From positions 1-64,000 of the IMG/VR virus record IMGVR_UViG_3300023108_001314: 64,000 nucleotides of DNA; one strand, written 5' to 3'. This document shows positions 58,539 through 64,000 of the stretch, one piece after another. Position 1 is the stretch's first letter. Every line of letters begins with the position of its first letter. The notes under the pieces are model-generated. The model had not been told where the DNA came from, ran no database searches, and saw only the letters and a program-made list of their open reading frames with translations. The DNA comes from a virus. The position numbers were made by a program, and so were the translations under genes.

Positions 58539-59858
58539 ATGTTAGATTTTTTACCGCAATACGTTGCAATGCAAATGTCTACAGACAAGACTGCAAGTAA
58601 ACTTAAAAATTGGCAACCTGATCTAGATATTACAGAAGATGCTCTTTCTGTGATGCGTGAAGAAGTATTAGATCGTATCATTGTTGCACGAGTAGGTTTG
58701 CTACTCCGTCATCCATTTTTTGGTAATATGGCAACACGTCTTAAAATTGTTGCTGCTGACGACTGGATTCCGACTGCCGCTGTAGATGGTCGTAATTTGT
58801 ATTTTAACACTCAATTCTTTAATGCAATGGATAATAAAGAAATTGAGTTTGTAATTGCACACGAAATTCTACACTGTGTATTTGATCACTTAGGTCGTAG
58901 AGATGATCGTCATCCTATGCTTTATAATATTTCAGCAGATTATATTGTTAACAATTTACTTGTTCGCGATCGTATTGGTGTTAAACCCAGCATCGTTGAT
59001 TGTTTTCAAGACTTTAAATACGAAGGGTGGACTTCGGAAGAAGTATACGATGATCTGTTTCCAGAGTTTGAAAAACAAGGCCAAGAATTCCTAAAACAAT
59101 TAGGAGAGATGCTAGACGAACACCTTGATTTAGAAGGAGATGACGGAGACGAAGAAGGCGAAGGTAAGGGTAAAGCACCTAAATATTCAAAAGAAGAAAT
59201 GAAACAAATTCGTGACGAAATCAAAGAGAGCATGATTTCAGCAGCAAATGCCGCAGGCGCTGGTAACACTCCGGGCGAAATTGCAAGAATTATTAAAGAC
59301 CTTACTGAGCCTAAAATGAACTGGGGTGAAATCATCCGTCAGCAAATCCAAAGCACCGTAAAAAATGATTTTACATTTATGCGTCCTTCACGCAAAGGCT
59401 GGCATACTGGTGTTATTTTGCCAGGCATGAACTTTCAAGAAACTATTGATGTTTGTATTGGTGTTGACATGTCAGGCTCCATTGGAAACGAACAAGCAAA
59501 CATTTTTCTAAGCGAAGTACAAGGCATTATGGACCAATTCAAAGATTACAATATTAAATTGTGGTGCTTTGATACTAAAGTATACAATGAACAAGATTTT
59601 AGTGCCGATTGCGGCGAAAGTCTCACCGACTACGAAGTTATGGGAGGCGGTGGCACTGACTTTGATGCTAACTGGACCTACATGAAAGCAAACGATATTA
59701 CGCCTAAGAAGTTTATTATGTTTACAGATGGCTATCCTTTCGGTAGCTGGGGTGATCCAGATTACTGTGATACTATTTTTATTATCCATGGACACCATGA
59801 TAAAGGACTAGAAGCACCATTTGGTCTTACTGCACATTACGAAGAATTAAATGGATAA
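58539..59858 (+). CDS. VWA-domain metallopeptidase-like protein
   Basis: 439 residues. The N-terminal part has the zinc site FVIAHEILHCVFDH (HExxH 108-112) followed by YNISADYIVNNLL, as in DUF2201-type putative metallopeptidases. An acidic, Lys-rich middle follows, then a VWA domain with the MIDAS motif DMSGSIG (about 309) and GGGGTDFDANW. MoxR/VWA pairs work together (RavA-ViaA type). The HExxH suggests a peptidase function; its target is unknown. Confidence 0.8.
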   Translation: MLDFLPQYVAMQMSTDKTASKLKNWQPDLDITEDALSVMREEVLDRIIVARVGLLLRHPFFGNMATRLKIVAADDWIPTAAVDGRNLYFNTQFFNAMDNKEIEFVIAHEILHCVFDHLGRRDDRHPMLYNISADYIVNNLLVRDRIGVKPSIVDCFQDFKYEGWTSEEVYDDLFPEFEKQGQEFLKQLGEMLDEHLDLEGDDGDEEGEGKGKAPKYSKEEMKQIRDEIKESMISAANAAGAGNTPGEIARIIKDLTEPKMNWGEIIRQQIQSTVKNDFTFMRPSRKGWHTGVILPGMNFQETIDVCIGVDMSGSIGNEQANIFLSEVQGIMDQFKDYNIKLWCFDTKVYNEQDFSADCGESLTDYEVMGGGGTDFDANWTYMKANDITPKKFIMFTDGYPFGSWGDPDYCDTIFIIHGHHDKGLEAPFGLTAHYEELNG

Positions 59859-60132
59859 AATCAAAATTAACCCTTTAAACGTTTTTGATATTAGACGGGT
59901 GGATTTTTGTCCACCCTATTGGGAATGTATGGTTATTCCCCAAAAATATAATATTCAAAAGGCACTAGAAGAATGGGTGCAAACAAATCTTAAAGGAAGA
60001 TATTATATCGATAAAGAAGTTGTTTATGAAGCAGAACAACCGTTAGCAAGTAAAGTTAAAATAGCGTTTGAAGAATCAAAAGAACTAAGTTATTTTGCAC
60101 TTGCTTGTCCACTTTTAAAATATAGAAACTAG
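59851..60132 (+). CDS. Small conserved phage protein
   Basis: 93 residues: KINPLNVFDIRRVDFCPPYW, LEEWVQTNLKGRYYIDKEVV and LASKVKIAFEESKELSYFAL. I recall this family in marine T4-like phages downstream of VWA or tail genes; function unknown. It overlaps the VWA gene by 8 nt. Confidence 0.55.
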   Translation: MDKIKINPLNVFDIRRVDFCPPYWECMVIPQKYNIQKALEEWVQTNLKGRYYIDKEVVYEAEQPLASKVKIAFEESKELSYFALACPLLKYRN

Positions 60133-60168
60133 ACATCAAATAATTACATTATAAAGGAGATTCCGAAT

Positions 60169-60432
60169 ATGTCTGAACAAGAACAACAACCAAATCCTAT
60201 GGATCTAAACATTCAAGATCTAGCAGTTATGAAAGGTATTATTGACATCGCTAGTGAGCGTGGTTCATTTAAACCAGGAGAGATGGCTGCTGTAGGTACA
60301 GTATACAACAAATTAGAAGCGTTCTTAAAAAATGTTGAAGAACAGCAAAAAGCAGCACAGGCTGAACAAGGAGACGCACCTGATCCAGATGCGCCAAAAC
60401 CAGAAAAGGAAGTAGAAGAAGATGCCACTTAA
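60169..60432 (+). CDS. Conserved phage protein with acidic tail
   Basis: 87 residues. The core LNIQDLAVMKGIIDIASERG, SFKPGEMAAVGTVYNKLEAF is a conserved segment I recall from marine T4-like phages; the C-terminal 30 residues are Glu/Asp/Pro-rich and probably disordered. AAAGGAG site upstream. Overlaps the next gene by 11 nt. Confidence 0.6.
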   Translation: MSEQEQQPNPMDLNIQDLAVMKGIIDIASERGSFKPGEMAAVGTVYNKLEAFLKNVEEQQKAAQAEQGDAPDPDAPKPEKEVEEDAT

Positions 60433-61030
60433 ACACGTAGGAAGACTTGCAAAAAATAAGAAGTCTGTGGTAGTAGCATATAGAACAATTCCAAATGACG
60501 TTGAAAATTGTTTAGTTGTTATGACCGAATCACTACCATCAGACGAACATGATGCACTAATGAGACTTGTTGAATCACCAGCAGGTCAAACCTCAAACGA
60601 ACTTGCAGAAGCAATGGCTCGCGATACTTTGCCAGATGGCAGAAATATGCTTGCAGCATTTCATTCAACGGGAAGATTAAATAAATTTCCAACAAATGAA
60701 ATTGAGATGGTTCCTGACAGATCAACATCGATTATGTTAGATGAACTTAATAGGATTATTGCTGAACAACAAGGTGTAGCATTAGACGATATTGCTATTA
60801 AGCCCGAGTTCAAAGAAGCAAAAACACAAGCAGCGCCAGCAGATGATTATGTACAAGAACCTGTTGCACAACAGACCTCTGCGCCAGCAGATAGTGTATT
60901 ATCTGATGAAGATCTAGCAGCAAGTTATAGATCACAAGCAGATAGGCTTTTTAAAGAAGCCAAAGCCTTAAGAGAACAAGCAGAAGAACTTGTTCCTACC
61001 AAAAAGAAAAAAACAACAACAAGTGCCTAA
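60422..61030 (+). CDS. Conserved phage protein, probable virion component
   Basis: 202 residues. The N-terminus MPLKHVGRLAKNKKSVVVAY and the segment LVVMTESLPSDEHDALMRLV, with LPDGRNMLAAFHSTGRLNKF, are strongly conserved in marine T4-like phages as I recall; the end has ASYRSQADRLFKEAKALREQ and a Lys/Thr-rich tail. Function not proven; position before a fibre gene suggests a virion role. Confidence 0.6.
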   Translation: MPLKHVGRLAKNKKSVVVAYRTIPNDVENCLVVMTESLPSDEHDALMRLVESPAGQTSNELAEAMARDTLPDGRNMLAAFHSTGRLNKFPTNEIEMVPDRSTSIMLDELNRIIAEQQGVALDDIAIKPEFKEAKTQAAPADDYVQEPVAQQTSAPADSVLSDEDLAASYRSQADRLFKEAKALREQAEELVPTKKKKTTTSA

Positions 61031-61340
61031 GAAACTTATTGATTACGAAGCAGATACGGAAACACACTGGGATGACATATTCGAATCCATTGAAATGGAA
61101 GTACTGCCTATTGAATACCTCAGTAGAATTGTAATTAAGTTTCATAACGGTACACAATGGGACATCGATGTTGACGATAGTAAGAAAAAACAAACTATTG
61201 ACCAAATCGAAGAGACCCTTGATAATTTGTTTATGCAATACGAAGACCAAATTGATATCGTAGATTTTAGGCTAGATACTAAACAACTAAAAAGCGATCT
61301 TGCTAAAAGAGTTCATAAATTCCTTAAACTAAATCGATAA
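61023..61340 (+). CDS. Conserved phage protein of unknown function
   Basis: 105 residues from GTG 61023, overlapping the previous stop; a TTG reading from 60990 is possible. Segment DDIFESIEMEVLPIEYLSRI, VIKFHNGTQWDIDVDDSKKK and KQLKSDLAKRVHKFLKLNR. I recall relatives in marine T4-like phages. No function. Confidence 0.55.
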   Translation: MPKKLIDYEADTETHWDDIFESIEMEVLPIEYLSRIVIKFHNGTQWDIDVDDSKKKQTIDQIEETLDNLFMQYEDQIDIVDFRLDTKQLKSDLAKRVHKFLKLNR

Positions 61341-61347
61341 ACAAAAC

Positions 61348-61393
61348 CTCCTAAGGTGATAAATACATACAAATACTATTATCACCTTAGGAG
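61348..61393 (+). promoter_or_regulatory. Perfect 15-bp hairpin hiding a ribosome site
   Basis: CTCCTAAGGTGATAA (61348-61362) and TTATCACCTTAGGAG (61379-61393) are exact inverted copies with a 16-nt loop. The right arm contains the AGGAG Shine-Dalgarno of the fibre gene at 61402. The late octamer at 61358-61365 lies in the left arm and loop, so late RNA would start past the left arm and leave the ribosome site free. Confidence 0.75.
61358..61365 (+). promoter_or_regulatory. T4-like late promoter octamer
   Basis: GATAAATA followed by CATAC, 36 nt before the ATG at 61402. Expected +1 is near 61371, downstream of the left hairpin arm. Confidence 0.65.
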
Positions 61394-61401
61394 AACATAA
61401 A

Positions 61402-63378
61402 ATGACATTGAGACTTCGCCGCGGAACAAACCTTGAAAGGTTGGGCGTTACGTTTGCAGAAGGCGAACTAGTTTACACAACTGATACACAAGAAATTTAC
61501 GTGGGCGATGGCAGCACACTAGGCGGTATCAGAGTTACAGGTAGTGTAAGTGGTTCCCCAGCAGTACTAAGCCAAAATTTAGATCTTAATAACTTTGACA
61601 TTGTAGGTACAGGTAATATCACAATCGGTGGTACTATTAGTCCTACATCAGTTGCTGCTGCTGCTAATGTTAGCGCAAATACAATGACAGCAACTGGTTC
61701 TGTTACCGCAGGGTCATTTGTAGGTGACGGTAGCGGACTTACAAACTTACCAGTAACAGGCGGAGGAGGAGGAGGCACAGGCATCCTCGAAGGCCAAACA
61801 TATGATATTAGTATTACAGGTGATGTAGTAGCAGATGATTCAACTATTATGGTTGATACGTTCTCTAAAACAGTAACAGCAAACTTTTTTGTAGGTGACG
61901 GTAGTCTTTTAACAAATCTTCCAAGTACTGGCGGGGGTGGCGGTGAAGGTGTTGTAGGTGGTGGTAACTATAATATCAACATTGTTGCTGATGATAGCAC
62001 ATTATTGTTAGATGCAACAAATCAAACGTTTGCTGGTTTAGGATTAACAATTACCGGAAATTCATTCTTCAACGGTAATATAGAAGCTGATCAAATTTTT
62101 GGTCCGTTAGATGGTGACGTTACAGGTAGTATTTTCTCAGACAGTAGTTTTGTAATGGTAGATTCTGTTGCAGGAAAATTAAGAGCAGATACAGAATACA
62201 CAGGCAGTGGTGTTATTACATCACCAGATCAAAACATAGATATTACTGCACCAAGTGGCTCTGTTAACGTCAACGGTGTAAACTTTTTAAACAACAAAGA
62301 TGTTGTCCCTGTTGTTAGCGGAACAGGTAAAATTGGTAGAGTAGGAACAAAGTTTGAAGAAGTTAACGCAACAACTGGTAACTTTGATAGAGTAACGGGT
62401 GATGCAAGCGGATTGTTTAATTTTCCTCCTACTATTGGTATTGTTGACGGACAAACATATACCATTGATGTACAAGGTAATCTAATCGGCGAAGATTCTA
62501 CAATACTTGTTGATGGTGTAAGTAATCAACTTAATGGTAACGTGCAAGGTAATGTTATTGCAGATGATTCAGCAGTAATAGTAAATGCAGCGGATAAAAC
62601 TTTTACAGGAAATTTATTTATAGGTGCTTTTGAATGTTCACCGACAGGAGTTTTCCAAGGTGATTTATTTGGTAATACATTCGGTGACTTATACGACGAA
62701 GCATCTGTTAGTTTAACATCAGTAGAACTATCAGAAATGCACTTTACTAGATGGTTGCCAAATGATTTAACAGTTTTATTTGAAAACAGATCGCAAACAA
62801 CAGGTGATCAAGTTATTCAATTTAATTCTTTTGAAGGAAGAATGCAATTAGATCTCAAAAAGAATAAAGCAGATGCAGCACTAGATGACGGAGTTTATGA
62901 TATCAGAGGCGAAATAAAATTTGGCGCAATATCAGATATTGACGGGGATATCAATAGTTCCAAAATTACAGCTGGACACGATGCATTATTCATAGGTGTT
63001 GCTAAAAACAACGATTTGACAATTGACGAAAAGTTTGTTATGTTTACAACAAACGATTCAGATCAAATCAAAGTAGGTATTGGTAAAGCAACTGTTAGTG
63101 CAGAATTAGATGTTAATGGTTCAGGTATTTTTGAGGGTGATGTTACAGCGTCGGCGTTTAAAGGTAGTTTAGTTGCTGACGATTCTACAATTATAGTAGA
63201 TGCTGTAGAAAATACTATCACATCAGGTGGCTACATACAGTTTGGTCAATACACAACAGCAAATAGAAATGCATTAACTGCTGTCAACGGCATGGTTATT
63301 TACAACGAATCAGTAGACAGATTCCAAGGTTATCAAAACGGTGCTTGGATTAATTTAGACGATGGTACGGCTGCATAA
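61402..63378 (+). CDS. Tail fibre / receptor-binding-type protein
   Basis: 658 residues. The N-terminus LRLRRGTNLERLGVTFAEGE, then LVYTTDTQEIYVGDGST is a common phage fibre start (RRGT...F.EGEL.Y.TDT..LYIGDGST). Then come repeats: GDGS(G/L)LTNLP near 107 and 163 followed by Gly-rich linkers (GGGGGG), and DDST(I/L)(M/L/I)VD units from about 143 to 590. The C-terminus has AVNGMVIYNESVDRFQGYQN, a typical fibre end. Translation is probably gated by the hairpin upstream. Confidence 0.8.
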   Translation: MTLRLRRGTNLERLGVTFAEGELVYTTDTQEIYVGDGSTLGGIRVTGSVSGSPAVLSQNLDLNNFDIVGTGNITIGGTISPTSVAAAANVSANTMTATGSVTAGSFVGDGSGLTNLPVTGGGGGGTGILEGQTYDISITGDVVADDSTIMVDTFSKTVTANFFVGDGSLLTNLPSTGGGGGEGVVGGGNYNINIVADDSTLLLDATNQTFAGLGLTITGNSFFNGNIEADQIFGPLDGDVTGSIFSDSSFVMVDSVAGKLRADTEYTGSGVITSPDQNIDITAPSGSVNVNGVNFLNNKDVVPVVSGTGKIGRVGTKFEEVNATTGNFDRVTGDASGLFNFPPTIGIVDGQTYTIDVQGNLIGEDSTILVDGVSNQLNGNVQGNVIADDSAVIVNAADKTFTGNLFIGAFECSPTGVFQGDLFGNTFGDLYDEASVSLTSVELSEMHFTRWLPNDLTVLFENRSQTTGDQVIQFNSFEGRMQLDLKKNKADAALDDGVYDIRGEIKFGAISDIDGDINSSKITAGHDALFIGVAKNNDLTIDEKFVMFTTNDSDQIKVGIGKATVSAELDVNGSGIFEGDVTASAFKGSLVADDSTIIVDAVENTITSGGYIQFGQYTTANRNALTAVNGMVIYNESVDRFQGYQNGAWINLDDGTAA

Positions 63379-64000
63379 TTGTTACCAATTGTAATATCTC
63401 ACGGAAGTGGGGGCATTGGTAATTGTGAGTTAAAACTTAAAAAAGAATTTGAAGAATTAGGGCATGAAGTAATCTTAAATGATTACTTTAGCCCGCACGG
63501 TATAGATTGCTTGTACTGGACATTAGAAGATGAACATGATGTTACACTACAAGAAATGATCTATGATATTCCTTTTCCGGACGAATGCATACACATTGGA
63601 TTAAGTTTAGGTGGATATTTAGGGTTAGTTCATTCAGAAAAGTTTGTTAGTAATCATATATTTTATCCAGGTATGCTAGGTTTTACAAAAGAAACTTTAT
63701 CAAAAGATTATTCAAACACTACAGTCTACAGTGCAGAACTAGACAATTGGTGTGATAACATAACTGAATTTTGCGATCAAGCAAAAAACATCAGCCATAT
63801 TAGGCTTGCAAATTGCTATCACGGCTTTATGAACAAAAATAATTCATTTGAAGTTATCAAGCCAATAATTCCATTAGAAGAAGATACTAGACAAAATACA
63901 TTTAACATGTCAAAAACTATACAAAAATATCCGTACAAAGAAGAAAAAATTAGGTTGCAATATTCTGAAAATGCGTATATAATGTGTATGAATATGATAA
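63379..64000 (+). CDS. Alpha/beta hydrolase-like protein (3' end outside the window)
   Basis: An open frame from TTG 63379 (right after the fibre stop) runs to the window edge, giving 207 residues. It begins MLPIVISHGSGGIGNCELKL, has the nucleophile elbow HIGLSLGGYLGL (GxSxG) and a late His in NCYHGFMNK, typical of dienelactone-hydrolase-like alpha/beta hydrolases. There is no signal peptide. The stop codon lies beyond the window. It could remove acyl or ester groups; substrate unknown. Confidence 0.65.
   Translation, partial: MLPIVISHGSGGIGNCELKLKKEFEELGHEVILNDYFSPHGIDCLYWTLEDEHDVTLQEMIYDIPFPDECIHIGLSLGGYLGLVHSEKFVSNHIFYPGMLGFTKETLSKDYSNTTVYSAELDNWCDNITEFCDQAKNISHIRLANCYHGFMNKNNSFEVIKPIIPLEEDTRQNTFNMSKTIQKYPYKEEKIRLQYSENAYIMCMNMI

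Noticed and set aside
61497-62475. Minus-strand Pro/Val-rich frames opposite the fibre gene
   Set aside because: They are antisense images of Gly/Thr-rich repeats; no ribosome site or promoter supports them.
1-64000. tRNA genes, insertion sequences, integrase or CRISPR array
   Set aside because: I found no cloverleaf with a CCA-adjacent stem, no transposase or recombinase motif and no regularly spaced repeats. A subtle tRNA could still be missed by eye.

Overview
The window is a continuous 64-kb piece of a large, AT-rich, tailed phage genome of the T4-like (myovirus) type, most like the marine T4 relatives that infect cyanobacteria and Alphaproteobacteria. The evidence is a family B DNA polymerase, an RFC-type clamp loader, a probable sliding clamp, a T4-type RNase H, exonuclease A, DsbA-like protein, GroES-like co-chaperonin, PhoH, ThyX, T4-type late promoter octamers (GATAAATA) and long fibre/structural genes at both ends. 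Genes are packed end to end with 4-40 nt overlaps. All are on the + strand except phoH. No gene-free stretch exceeds 300 bases, and I see no tRNA, insertion sequence or CRISPR array. I see no photosynthesis genes; a heterotrophic alphaproteobacterial host is possible but is only inference.

Layout. 1-4.9 kb: end of a structural gene, two related tail/fibre proteins and a 1046-residue protein with immunoglobulin-like repeats. 4.9-13.4 kb: a DnaE-like fragment, GroES-like protein, MazG-like protein, BAX-inhibitor membrane protein, deoxynucleotidase, exonuclease, clamp loader, ferredoxin, ThyX, two SGNH hydrolases and divergent phoH. 13.5-19.2 kb: two conserved phage proteins, then a lysis region (GH19 endolysin, overlapping spanins, lipoprotein peptidase, small membrane proteins, lipase, SGNH hydrolase). 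19.2-23.5 kb: dnaJ-def-clpA operon. 23.5-29.8 kb: a run of basic, Cys-rich or enzyme-like proteins, many starting with a T4-like capsid-targeting peptide. 29.8-33.8 kb: acetyltransferase-like, two radical SAM and one glycosyltransferase-like protein. 34.2-40.5 kb: dsbA, DNA polymerase and a sugar-nucleotide set (cytidylyltransferase, phosphomannomutase-like, epimerase). 40.5-49.5 kb: clamp, TGT/DpdA-like enzyme, QueD-like, phosphoribosyltransferase, FolE, QueE. 49.5-57.3 kb: radical SAM protein, nuclease-ParB-methyltransferase cassette, RNase H. 57.3-59.9 kb: MoxR ATPase plus VWA metallopeptidase. 60-64 kb: conserved virion-type proteins, a fibre and an incomplete alpha/beta hydrolase.

How it works together. 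Two promoter classes are visible. Sigma70-like TTGACA/TATATT promoters precede metabolic and host-takeover genes. T4-like late octamers precede virion, internal-protein and modification genes. Two late genes carry hairpins that would hide their translation start in read-through RNA, and four late genes have the octamer abutting the start codon with no ribosome binding site. The queuosine-type genes suggest 7-deazaguanine in the phage DNA. The nuclease/methyltransferase set, chaperone/protease set and MoxR-VWA pair look like tools for defence or host control.
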